DNA of 64,000 bases from Sphingosinicella sp963974575. Lineage in GTDB: Bacteria; Pseudomonadota; Alphaproteobacteria; Sphingomonadales; Sphingomonadaceae. Both the position numbers and the translations under genes were made by a program. Shown one piece after another: positions 8,141-15,986 of the stretch. The notes below the pieces were generated by a model. That model worked only from the letters and a program-made list of their open reading frames with translations. It was not told the origin of the DNA and ran no database searches. The DNA lies in contig NZ_CAXBBQ010000002.1 of NCBI RefSeq assembly GCF_963974575.1, positions 490,459 to 554,458 of the forward strand, in the 5' to 3' direction. Each line of letters starts with the position of its first letter. Position 1 is the first letter of the stretch.

Positions 8141-9595
8141 ATGGAGCAGAACCGTTTCAGCATCGCGATCCTCGCGCTCGGCGGACAGGGCGGCGGCGTG
8201 CTTGCCGACTGGATCCAGCACATCGCGCGTGAAAGCGGCTGGCTGGCGCAAGGTACCTCGGTTCCGGGCGTCGCGCAGCGGACCGGATCGACGGTCTATT
8301 ACGTCGAACTTGCGAAGCCCGATGCGGGCGGCCGCACGCCCATCATGGCCCAGATGCCCATGCCCGGCGATGTGGACATCGTGGTCGCATCCGAACTCAT
8401 GGAAACCGGGCGGGCGCTGCTGCGCGGCTTTTCCACGGCGGGCCGCACCACGCTGATCGGATCGACGCACCGTATCTACGCCATTTCCGAAAAGGCGGCG
8501 ATGAGCGATGGGCGCGGCAACGGCGAGGCGATCATCGCAGCCGCCGGCCAGCGTTCCAAACGTTTCATCGGCTTCGATATGGAAGCCGCAGCCGACGATA
8601 CGAACAGCGTGATCAGCGCCGTGATGTTCGGCGCCCTTGCGGCAAGCGGGGCGCTGCCTTTCGCGCGTGATCTGTTCGAGAAGGCCATTCGGGACAGCGG
8701 CATCGCGGTTGCGACCAATCTCGCCGGGTTTGACGCGGGATGGCAGGCGGCGCAGGGCGTTGTCGCGATGCCTGCGGAGGAAAGCCACCCGGTTCCGCAG
8801 GCGACCACGCCTGCGGGCAAGGTACTGGAAGCGCGCGCACGCGCGGGCCTGCCCGAGGCCGCGATCCCGAATGCGCTGCATGGCATCCAGCGCCTGATGG
8901 ATTATCAGGACGCCGCCTACGCCGGGCTTTTCCTCGATCGCCTGGAAAGCGTTGCCGTGCGCGACCAGAGCCCCTTTACGCTCACCGCTGAAACCGCGCG
9001 CCACCTCGCGCTCTGGATGAGCTACGAGGATTCGATCCGCGTGGCTGACCTGAAGACACGCGACACGCGCATCGCGCGCGTGCGGGGAGAGGTGAAGGCT
9101 TCGGACGCGCAGCTTCTGACGATCACCGAATTCATGCACCCCCGGCTTCGCGAAATTTGCGAGATCCTGCCAGCCCGCCTCGGCCGCGCCATTCTTGAAA
9201 GTGAATTCCTTACACGTCGCATCTCCGGCTTTTTCACGAGCGGCAGGCACGTGGAAACGACGAGCCTGCACTGGTTTTTCCTGCTGAGGACGCTCGCCGG
9301 GCTGCGCAGATGGCGACCGAAATCGCTGCGCTTTGCCGACGAACAGGCCCGGATCGAAACATGGCTTGAACGCGTGCGGACGGCGGCGGCAAGCGATGTC
9401 GCGCTGGCGACCGAACTCGTGCGCTGCCAGCGGCTGGTCAAGGGTTACGGCGACACGTTCGACCGCGGGCTCGGCAATTTCGAACGGATCATGGCGGCGC
9501 TGCCGCGTTCGGCCGAAGAGGTGAGTCGTTTGTGCGCGGCTGCGCTCGCAGATGAAGGTGGCAAAGCCCTCGACGAGGCGCTGAAAGCCGCCTGA
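8141..9595 (+). CDS. indolepyruvate oxidoreductase beta-like subunit with C-terminal extension
   Basis: 484 residues, ATG 8141, two bases after the alpha-like gene. The N-terminal ~200 residues match the gamma/beta catalytic domain of 2-oxoacid oxidoreductases (ILALGGQGGGVLADWI, GVAQRTGSTVYYVEL). The remaining ~280 residues are a helical extension found in the aerobic bacterial subfamily (DUF6537-like), absent from archaeal IorB (~200 residues). It forms the heterodimer with the upstream subunit. The next transcript starts after a 93-base gap with its own operator. Confidence 0.88.
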   Translation: MEQNRFSIAILALGGQGGGVLADWIQHIARESGWLAQGTSVPGVAQRTGSTVYYVELAKPDAGGRTPIMAQMPMPGDVDIVVASELMETGRALLRGFSTAGRTTLIGSTHRIYAISEKAAMSDGRGNGEAIIAAAGQRSKRFIGFDMEAAADDTNSVISAVMFGALAASGALPFARDLFEKAIRDSGIAVATNLAGFDAGWQAAQGVVAMPAEESHPVPQATTPAGKVLEARARAGLPEAAIPNALHGIQRLMDYQDAAYAGLFLDRLESVAVRDQSPFTLTAETARHLALWMSYEDSIRVADLKTRDTRIARVRGEVKASDAQLLTITEFMHPRLREICEILPARLGRAILESEFLTRRISGFFTSGRHVETTSLHWFFLLRTLAGLRRWRPKSLRFADEQARIETWLERVRTAAASDVALATELVRCQRLVKGYGDTFDRGLGNFERIMAALPRSAEEVSRLCAAALADEGGKALDEALKAA

Positions 9596-9630
9596 AATCT
9601 CGGGTTGCGCGTGTAGCGCCACGATATAAT

Positions 9631-9660
9631 ACTTGATTATTCAAGTTTTCCGGGTAGCCT
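9631..9660 (+). promoter_or_regulatory. operator and promoter of the CoA-ligase/Rieske operon
   Basis: ACTTGATTATTCAAGT (9631-9646) is a perfect 6-4-6 inverted repeat sharing both outer arms (ACTTG/CAAGT) with the palindrome at the MarR gene (5167-5182). TTGATT (9633-9638) is followed after 16 bases by TAGCCT (9655-9660). The same -10 sequence and spacing recur at 17254-17281. Confidence 0.6.
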
Positions 9661-9688
9661 TGTTGCACTTGGGAGAGGAGTTCATACC

Positions 9689-11308
9689 GTGGCGATCGAA
9701 GCGCGATCCTCGGTCTATCTGACCTTCGCGGCGGCGGCAGAACGCTGGGCGGCGCGCCCCTTCCTTCACGCCCCCGCAGATGCCATCGGCGAACCCCTGC
9801 CCTTCGAGCAGAGCTTCGCGGAAGCCGCCGGAGCCGTTCAAGCCCTCCGCGCCGCCTACGGCAAACAGGGATACGGCAAGGGCCACCGCATCGGCCTCGC
9901 GCTCGACAACCACCCTGCCTTCTTCCTGCACTTCCTGTCTCTGAACGCGCTCGGCGCGAGCGTCGTGCCGCTCAACACCGCAATGCGCCCGGAAGAGATG
10001 GCGCCGATCGTCGCGGCGGCCGATCTCGATGCCATCGTGGCTTGGCCGAAGCACCGCGCCATGCTGGAAAACACACAAACGCTAAGCGGCACGTCTGTGC
10101 CCCTCGCGGAGCCATCTCTTGCGGATCTTCCGCGCGCGGCGCGCGCTGCAAGCGAAGACGAAACGCCGGATGCCGACCGCGAGGCAGCGATGCTGTTCAC
10201 CTCGGGTACGACCGGGAAACCCAAGGGGTGCATCCTCTCCAACGCCTATTTCACATGGGTGGGGTATTTCTACGCGACTCTCGGCGGACATTGCGCCTTT
10301 CGCGAGGGCGAAGACCGGATTCTCACGCCGCTGCCGGTCAACCACATGAACGCGCTCGCGTGCAGCTTCATGGCCGCGATGATGACGGGAAGCTGCCTGA
10401 TCCAGCTCGACCGTTTCCATGCCTCGCGCTGGTGGGACACAGTGCGCGAGACGCGTGCGAGCGTGATCCATTATCTCGGCGTCATGCCCGCGATCCTGCT
10501 GCAGCGGGACGACGAAACGGCCGGCCTCGACGTTCGGTTCGGTTTCGGCGCGGGCGTTGATCCGCGTCACCATGCCCGCTTCGAGGAACGCTTCGGCTTC
10601 CCGCTGATCGAGGCATGGGCGATGACCGAAACCGGCGCCGCCGCTTGGATCACCGCCAATCGCGAACCGCGCCACATCGGCACGCGCTGTTTCGGGCGCG
10701 CGCCTGATCATCTCGACGTGCGCATTGTGGACGATACGGGCGCCGATCAGCCGGACGGCGCGCCAGGCGAACTTCTGGTCCGCGCGCGCGGCGACGATCC
10801 GCGCCGCCACTTCTTTTCCGGCTATTATCGCGATCCTGCGGCCACCGAGGCGGCGTGGGACGGCGGCTGGTTCCACACCGGCGACATCGTGAAACGCGAT
10901 GCCGAGGGCAATTTCTTCTTCGTCGATCGCAGCAAGAACATCGTGCGCCGCAGCGGCGAGAATATTGCGGCTGTCGAGGTGGAAGGCGTTCTGATGCAGC
11001 ACGCATCCGTCTCCGCCTGCGCGGTGCTGCCAATCGAGGACGAACTGCGCGGCGAGGAAGTGATGGCGCTGGTGCAGACGGATAATGGCGTGGGAACCGA
11101 GGCGCTTGCGAGCGATATCTTCCGGCATTGCCTCGACCGCCTCGCCTATTTCAAGGCGCCCGGTTACATCGCGTTCGTCGATCATTTGCCGACGACGGCA
11201 TCGCAGAAATTGCAGCGCGGCGAAATCCGCTCGCTGGGCCGTGCACTGCACGCGAACGGCAGCGCCTTCGACATGCGCGCGCTGAAACGTGGGCCGAAGG
11301 CCGCATGA
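9689..11308 (+). CDS. AMP-forming acyl-CoA synthetase (ANL superfamily)
   Basis: 539 residues from GTG 9689, with GGAGAGGAG 8 bases upstream. The P-loop LFTSGTTGKPKG is at about residues 170-181, followed by the A5-type AWAMTETG and, near the C-terminus, the hinge/A8 TGDIVKRDAEGNFFFVDRSK. It activates a carboxylic acid to an acyl-adenylate and then a CoA thioester. Overall it resembles CaiC-type and aryl-acid ligases. First gene of a tightly packed operon (ATGA overlaps) with the thiolase-fold protein, DUF35, SDR and Rieske subunits, so its substrate is probably the oxygenated aryl acetate. Confidence 0.9.
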   Translation: MAIEARSSVYLTFAAAAERWAARPFLHAPADAIGEPLPFEQSFAEAAGAVQALRAAYGKQGYGKGHRIGLALDNHPAFFLHFLSLNALGASVVPLNTAMRPEEMAPIVAAADLDAIVAWPKHRAMLENTQTLSGTSVPLAEPSLADLPRAARAASEDETPDADREAAMLFTSGTTGKPKGCILSNAYFTWVGYFYATLGGHCAFREGEDRILTPLPVNHMNALACSFMAAMMTGSCLIQLDRFHASRWWDTVRETRASVIHYLGVMPAILLQRDDETAGLDVRFGFGAGVDPRHHARFEERFGFPLIEAWAMTETGAAAWITANREPRHIGTRCFGRAPDHLDVRIVDDTGADQPDGAPGELLVRARGDDPRRHFFSGYYRDPAATEAAWDGGWFHTGDIVKRDAEGNFFFVDRSKNIVRRSGENIAAVEVEGVLMQHASVSACAVLPIEDELRGEEVMALVQTDNGVGTEALASDIFRHCLDRLAYFKAPGYIAFVDHLPTTASQKLQRGEIRSLGRALHANGSAFDMRALKRGPKAA

Positions 11309-12477
11309 GCGGCGCGCGAGATTATCAAGGCGTTGCCGTCACCTCTCCGGTGACGATCCCATATGCCCCGCGCAGCGACAAGCCCGCGCACTGGTTCATC
11401 GGTTCGGCGCTGCGCGCGCTTCTCGATGCGAGCGGGCTCGACAAGGACGCGATCGACGGCCTTGCAGTGTCCTCGTTTTCGCTGGGGAGCGACACGACGA
11501 TCGCGCTCACCGAACATTTCGATATGTCGCCGCGCTGGATCGAATGGCTGCCCACGGGCGGCGCGAGCGGTGTGATGGCGCTGCGCCGCGCCGCGCGCGC
11601 CGTGCAGGACGGCGACGCGAATATCGTCGCCTGCATCGCGGGGGATACGGCGGGGAGCGCCAGCTTCTCAAACCTCGTAAGGGACTTCAGCCGCTTTTCG
11701 AGCGCCGCCGTCTATCCGTATGGCGCGGCAGGCCCGAACGGCGTGTTCGCGCTCATCACCGATAATTACATGCGCCGTTTCGGGGCGGAGCGTTCGGATT
11801 TCGGGCGGATTGCCGTTAGCCAGCGCGCCAATGCGCGCGGTAATCCCAATGCACTGCTCGGCGCCAAGCCGCTCAGCATCGACGATTATCTCGCCGCGCC
11901 GCCGATTGCCGAACCGATCCATCTGTTCGACTGTGTTTTGCCCTGCGCAGGCGCAGAGGCGTTTCTGGTGATGAGCGATGAACGCGCACGTGCGCTCGGG
12001 CTGCGCCATGCGCATGTTCGCGGGGCAATCGAGCGGCACAACGCTTTCTTCGAAGACCCGGTCGCCGAGCGCGGCGGCTGGGCGATGGACCGTGACACGC
12101 TCTATGCGCAGGCGGGCTTAGGCCCTGACGCGGTTGATTGCCTGCAAACCTATGACGACTATCCCGTGATCGTCGCCATGCAGATCGAGGATCTGGGTTT
12201 TTGCGGCAAGGGCGACGCGCCGGCGTTCCTGCGCGCGCACGACCTGACCGTGGAGGGCGATTTTCCGCACAACAGCTGCGGCGGCCAGCTCTCCTGTGGA
12301 CAGGCGGGCGCAGCGGGCGGCTTCCTGCCGGTGGTGGAGGCGCTGCGCCAGGTGACGCGGCAACCGCTGGGGCGACAGGTGCCGGACGCGCGCATCGCGC
12401 TCGCAAGCGGTTACGGCATGGTCACCTACGACCGCTGCCTTGCGAGCGGTGCGGTGCTGCTGGAGGGGATGGCATGA
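11305..12477 (+). CDS. thiolase-superfamily protein lacking catalytic cysteines (possible CoA-ester aldolase)
   Basis: 390 residues, ATG overlapping the ligase stop (ATGA). The fold belongs to the SCP-x/acetyl-CoA acetyltransferase-like thiolases, but by my alignment the nucleophile position is Gly86 (TGGASG in place of xxCASG). The GHP motif is GQA at about 332-334 (GGQLSCGQAGAAGG), and the C-terminal CxGGG is replaced by ASGYG. The NEAF position reads LQTYDDYP. This pattern, together with a following DUF35 partner, resembles the Ltp2/ChsH2 retro-aldolase of steroid catabolism and, more loosely, the BbsAB thiolase. Condensing or cleaving chemistry without cysteine is therefore likely. Confidence 0.85.
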   Translation: MSGARDYQGVAVTSPVTIPYAPRSDKPAHWFIGSALRALLDASGLDKDAIDGLAVSSFSLGSDTTIALTEHFDMSPRWIEWLPTGGASGVMALRRAARAVQDGDANIVACIAGDTAGSASFSNLVRDFSRFSSAAVYPYGAAGPNGVFALITDNYMRRFGAERSDFGRIAVSQRANARGNPNALLGAKPLSIDDYLAAPPIAEPIHLFDCVLPCAGAEAFLVMSDERARALGLRHAHVRGAIERHNAFFEDPVAERGGWAMDRDTLYAQAGLGPDAVDCLQTYDDYPVIVAMQIEDLGFCGKGDAPAFLRAHDLTVEGDFPHNSCGGQLSCGQAGAAGGFLPVVEALRQVTRQPLGRQVPDARIALASGYGMVTYDRCLASGAVLLEGMA

Positions 12478-12803
12478 CGATCCACCTGCAGACCTGCACG
12501 GCGTGCGGCGCGCACCAATACCCCGAGCGCGATCTGTGCCGCACATGCCTGCACGATACGCTGGTCCGCATCGAAAATGATGGGCAGGGACGTTTGCTTG
12601 CCGCGACGACGCTGCACCGATCGCTTGAGCCCGACACCGCGCTCCCGCTTCGCATCGGCACGGTCGCGCTCGATGCCGATGTGCGTGTGATCGCGTTCCT
12701 TGGGGACGGCGTTCAGCCGGGTGATCGCGTCGCACTGAAGGCTGCCGCCGATGCAGCGCAGCACCAGGTTTTCACCGCAGAGAAGGACCCAGCCGATGCC
12801 TGA
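12474..12803 (+). CDS. DUF35 zinc-ribbon/OB-fold protein, partner of the thiolase-fold protein
   Basis: 109 residues, ATGA overlap with the previous gene. The N-terminal rubredoxin-like zinc ribbon has paired cysteines (CTACGAHQYP and CRTCL); the C-terminal OB fold follows (VALDADVRVIAFLGDGV). DUF35 proteins form complexes with thiolase-superfamily enzymes and complete their active site or acyl-CoA channel, as in Ltp2-ChsH2 and BbsBA. Gene order and overlap support such a complex here. It has no activity alone. Confidence 0.88.
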   Translation: MTIHLQTCTACGAHQYPERDLCRTCLHDTLVRIENDGQGRLLAATTLHRSLEPDTALPLRIGTVALDADVRVIAFLGDGVQPGDRVALKAAADAAQHQVFTAEKDPADA

Positions 12804-13524
12804 TCAGACGCACACGGTTCTGGTGACGGGCGGCAATGCCGGAATCGGCGCCGCGATCAGTCAAAGCCTCCTGAAGGATGGCGCCCGGGTGATCAACGTG
12901 TCGCGCCGGATGCCGGATTTTACGCACGAACGGCTGCAGACGCTCGTTGGCGACCTCACCAATGCCGCGGACCTCGCACGCATCTGCGAAGAGGCGGCCG
13001 ACATGGGCATCACGGGTTTCGTCCACAATGCCGGGGTGATCCGGCCCGCGCCGTTCGGGGAGGTGACCGACGCCGATCTCGATCATCTCGTCGACCTCCA
13101 TTTGCGCGCGGCCATCCACATCGGACAGGCGCTTTTGTTCGGCATGAAAGCCGCCGGGACGGGACGGATCGTGCTCATTTCCTCGCGCGGCGCGCTCGGC
13201 CTGCAAAACCGCACCGCCTATGCGGCGACCAAGGCCGGGATGATCGGTATGGCGCGCACGTGGGCGCTGGAACTCGCGCGCGACGGCATAACGGTGAACG
13301 TTGTTTCACCTGGGCCCATCGAAACCGACATGTTCCACGAACTGATCCCGGAGGGATCGGAGCGCAAGCGCAATATCGCCGCTTCCATCCCGGTGGGCCG
13401 GGTGGGAACCGCGGAGGATGTCGCTACCGCCGTGCGCTTCTTTCTGGGCGACGATACAGGCTTCATCACCGGCCAGAATCTCTTCGTGTGCGGTGGTGCC
13501 AGCATCAGTTCGATCACGCTTTGA
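12796..13524 (+). CDS. SDR family NAD(P)-dependent oxidoreductase
   Basis: 242 residues from ATG 12796, overlapping the DUF35 gene by 8 bases. Classical short-chain dehydrogenase: cofactor motif TGGNAGIG near residue 11, NAG at about 76, catalytic Ser in VLISSRGA, and YAATK. It is followed by NVVSPGPIETDM. It oxidises or reduces a hydroxyl/keto group. Within the cluster it could act on a hydroxylated ring intermediate (for instance dioxindole/isatin interconversion) or on a CoA ester; the substrate is not readable from the sequence. Confidence 0.88.
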   Translation: MPDQTHTVLVTGGNAGIGAAISQSLLKDGARVINVSRRMPDFTHERLQTLVGDLTNAADLARICEEAADMGITGFVHNAGVIRPAPFGEVTDADLDHLVDLHLRAAIHIGQALLFGMKAAGTGRIVLISSRGALGLQNRTAYAATKAGMIGMARTWALELARDGITVNVVSPGPIETDMFHELIPEGSERKRNIAASIPVGRVGTAEDVATAVRFFLGDDTGFITGQNLFVCGGASISSITL

Positions 13525-13547
13525 ATTTTTGATCGGGAGGACCAATC

Positions 13548-14840
13548 ATGTCCATCACATCAGGCCTTGTCGAAGGCGACCGCGTTCATCGCAGCGTCTA
13601 TACCGATCCGGCGATCTTCGAGCTGGAGATGCAGCACATCTTCGGCGCGACGTGGATCTATGTGGGCCACGAAAGCCAGATTCCGAACGACGGCGATTTC
13701 ATCACCACATCGATCGCGCGGCAACCGCTGCTGATGGTGCGCGACAAGGGTGACGTACACCTGCTCTACAATCGCTGCCCCCACAAGGGCGCGCAGGTCG
13801 TGCCCGAGGGGCAAGGCAATGCCCGCATGTTCCGCTGTGCCTATCACGGCTGGATCTTCCAGCGCGACGGCGCGGTGCGCACGATCCCGCTCGACGACGG
13901 ATACGAAGGCACGTGCATGAGCAAGGGTAGCCCGGACGCGAGCATGACGCGCGTGGCGAATGTCGCCTCCTATCGCGGTTTCGTTTTCGCCTGCCTTGCG
14001 GACGAGGCCCCGCCCTTCCGCGAATGGCTGAGGGGCGTCGATTCCTCGATCGACAACATGGCCGACCGCTCGCCCGAGGGTGAACTGGAAGTGACGGGCG
14101 GCGTGCTGCGCTACATGCACCGCTGCAATTGGAAGATCTTCCTCGAAAACCTCAATGACCTGATGCACCCGATGGTGACGCACATGTCATCCTCCGGCAC
14201 GGCGCGCAGCGTCGCCAACCGACACTTCGGCAAGGGCGAAAAGCTCCCGGCCGCGATCGAGATTCTGGGGCCCTTCACGAGCAATTACGAATTCTTCGAA
14301 GACATGGGCATCCAGGCTTTCCCGGGCGGCCACAGCTATTCGGGCGGCACGGTGAGCATCCATTCGCGCTATTCGGAAATCGATGCCTACAATGACGCGA
14401 TGAACGCCGCCTACGGCGAAGCACGGGCGCGGGAAATCTTCTCGATGAACCGCCACAATACGATCGTCTATCCGAGCCTGACACTGAAAGGCCCGATACA
14501 AACCATCCGCGTGATCAAGCCGATCGCAGTCGATCGCACGCTCGTTGAATCCTGGACGTTCCGCATGAAGGGCGCGCCTGACGAATTGCTGGAACGCTCA
14601 ATCCTCTACTGCAATCTGATCAATTCTTCGGCCAACCTCGTGGGTCCGGACGATCATGAGGCGTATCAGCGTATCCAGACGGGCCTTATGGCGGACAAGG
14701 TCGAATGGGTGAACATGCAGCGCCACATGGGCAAGGAACAGCCGAACGCGGACGGCGGCTGGTCGGCGATGGGCACGAGCGATCTCGTATTCCGAAACCA
14801 ATACCGGACATGGGCTGCCTACATGGAGAAGGCCGCATGA
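13548..14840 (+). CDS. Rieske non-heme iron oxygenase, alpha subunit
   Basis: 430 residues; GGGAGG precedes ATG 13548. Rieske cluster ligands are Cys77-x-His79 (CPHKG) and Cys97-x2-His100 (CAYHGW). The mononuclear iron site follows at about 204-212 with Asp204, His207 and His212 (NDLMHPMVTH), preceded by NWK. The alpha subunit binds substrate and O2 and hydroxylates an aromatic ring or side chain. It is paired with a beta subunit (ATGA overlap); electrons probably come from the reductase fusion at 18584. Its surroundings resemble iad-type auxin (indole-3-acetate) degradation loci. Confidence 0.93.
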   Translation: MSITSGLVEGDRVHRSVYTDPAIFELEMQHIFGATWIYVGHESQIPNDGDFITTSIARQPLLMVRDKGDVHLLYNRCPHKGAQVVPEGQGNARMFRCAYHGWIFQRDGAVRTIPLDDGYEGTCMSKGSPDASMTRVANVASYRGFVFACLADEAPPFREWLRGVDSSIDNMADRSPEGELEVTGGVLRYMHRCNWKIFLENLNDLMHPMVTHMSSSGTARSVANRHFGKGEKLPAAIEILGPFTSNYEFFEDMGIQAFPGGHSYSGGTVSIHSRYSEIDAYNDAMNAAYGEARAREIFSMNRHNTIVYPSLTLKGPIQTIRVIKPIAVDRTLVESWTFRMKGAPDELLERSILYCNLINSSANLVGPDDHEAYQRIQTGLMADKVEWVNMQRHMGKEQPNADGGWSAMGTSDLVFRNQYRTWAAYMEKAA

Positions 14841-15316
14841 GCGCCGATTTGCAGAAGATCGAGGATTTCCTTGTCCACGAGGCGCGCCTGCTCGACGCCC
14901 GCGACTGGGCCGCATGGGATGCGCTGTTCACGCCAGACGGGATCTACTGGATGCCGGCCGCGCCGGGACAGGAGGATCCGCTGCAGCATGTCTCTCTCGT
15001 TTACGAGAACGCCCTGCTCCGTGAAATCCGCATCCGCCGCTTTGCCGACACCAGCGCCTTTTCGCTGCAGGGCGGCCCGCGCGGTTGGCGTATCGTCGCG
15101 AACGTCCGCATCGATGCGCAAGACCCGGCGTCGAACACGATCACAGTCACCTCGCGGTTGATGGCCGCCGAGTATCAGCGCGATCGCACGACGCGCTTCG
15201 AGGCTTTCGTGACGCACCGTCTGGTCCCGGAAGGCGAGTCCTTCCGCATTGCCCTGAAGCGGGTGGAACTGCTTGACTGCGACGCGGCGCGCGGGGATAT
15301 CAACCTGTATCTCTAG
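14837..15316 (+). CDS. ring-hydroxylating dioxygenase beta (small) subunit
   Basis: 159 residues, ATGA overlap with the alpha gene. It has the NTF2-like fold of dioxygenase small subunits: helical start (IEDFLVHEARLLDARDWAAWDALFT) followed by DGIYWMPA and beta strands. It is structural, forming an alpha3beta3 hexamer with the large subunit. A MarR gene follows after 10 bases. Confidence 0.9.
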   Translation: MSADLQKIEDFLVHEARLLDARDWAAWDALFTPDGIYWMPAAPGQEDPLQHVSLVYENALLREIRIRRFADTSAFSLQGGPRGWRIVANVRIDAQDPASNTITVTSRLMAAEYQRDRTTRFEAFVTHRLVPEGESFRIALKRVELLDCDAARGDINLYL

Positions 15317-15326
15317 CGGCAGAGCG

Positions 15327-15791
15327 ATGACAGAACCGGCGTCCAGCGCGATCTCCGCCTCCGGCGAATTCGATATCGAGCGGTGGCCGTTCTACTGGCT
15401 AACGCGGTTTACCGGCCGTTATCTGCACGAAATGGAAATCGCGCTGAAAGCGCTCGGCCTCGACATTCCCCGCTGGCGCGTGCTGATGAGCCTGCGCGGC
15501 GATAAGGTCCTGAGCGTCAGCGAAATCGCCGACAACGCCATCGTAAAGCTGCCGACCATGACCCGGATCGTCCAGCGGATGCAGATCGACGGCCTCGTCC
15601 GCTCCCGCCAGAGCGCATCGGACCGGCGGGTGACCGAAGTCGAGCTGACGGACGCGGGAAGACTTGCCGGCCAACAGGCATGGGGCATCGCGGACGCCAT
15701 CTATAGCCGCACATTCGGCAAGATCCCCGCCGAAGAGGTGACGCGCCTGAACCGCACAATGCGCACACTCAATCGCAATCTCGACGACTGA
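15327..15791 (+). CDS. MarR family regulator (second paralogue)
   Basis: 154 residues, exactly the length of the first MarR protein at 4672-5136 and clearly related to it (WPFYWLTRFTGRYL, DIPRWRVLMSL, then LPTMTRIVQRMQIDGLV and SASDRRVTEVEL). It is the last gene of the ligase/Rieske operon, so it is co-expressed with the pathway. It likely controls the downstream transcripts (MFS, 17314 operon, TonB receptor), where a different palindrome family (TCGTT half-sites) appears; that link is inference. Confidence 0.92.
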   Translation: MTEPASSAISASGEFDIERWPFYWLTRFTGRYLHEMEIALKALGLDIPRWRVLMSLRGDKVLSVSEIADNAIVKLPTMTRIVQRMQIDGLVRSRQSASDRRVTEVELTDAGRLAGQQAWGIADAIYSRTFGKIPAEEVTRLNRTMRTLNRNLDD

Positions 15792-15881
15792 CGAGTCCCC
15801 CCGCGCGACAACCGGCGCACTCGCCTCTCACAGCCGTTCAATGGCCCTTTTCCGGCAAAACAACAATTCGACGACAAATCG

Positions 15882-15909
15882 TTGTCAATTTGAATTCCAG
15901 CGTTAGAAT
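15882..15909 (+). promoter_or_regulatory. putative promoter of the MFS transporter gene
   Basis: TTGTCA (15882-15887) and TAGAAT (15904-15909) lie 16 bases apart. An imperfect dyad (GACGACAAATCGTTGTC, about 15870-15886) overlaps the -35 and shares ACGA/TCGT half-sites with the perfect palindrome at 20261-20278. Confidence 0.45.
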
Positions 15910-15986
15910 GTGTGTGCCGCGTGTGCCAGTCGGGCGCGCGAACAAAGTGCCGAGAGGCACCGCAGGGCGACAAAGGCACACGATAC

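Noticed and set aside
9689..9691. IorAB-like subunits taken as true indolepyruvate metabolism (tryptophan transamination route)
   Set aside because: No aromatic aminotransferase or indole-acetyl-CoA genes are in the cluster; an aryl glyoxylate substrate fits the neighbours better.
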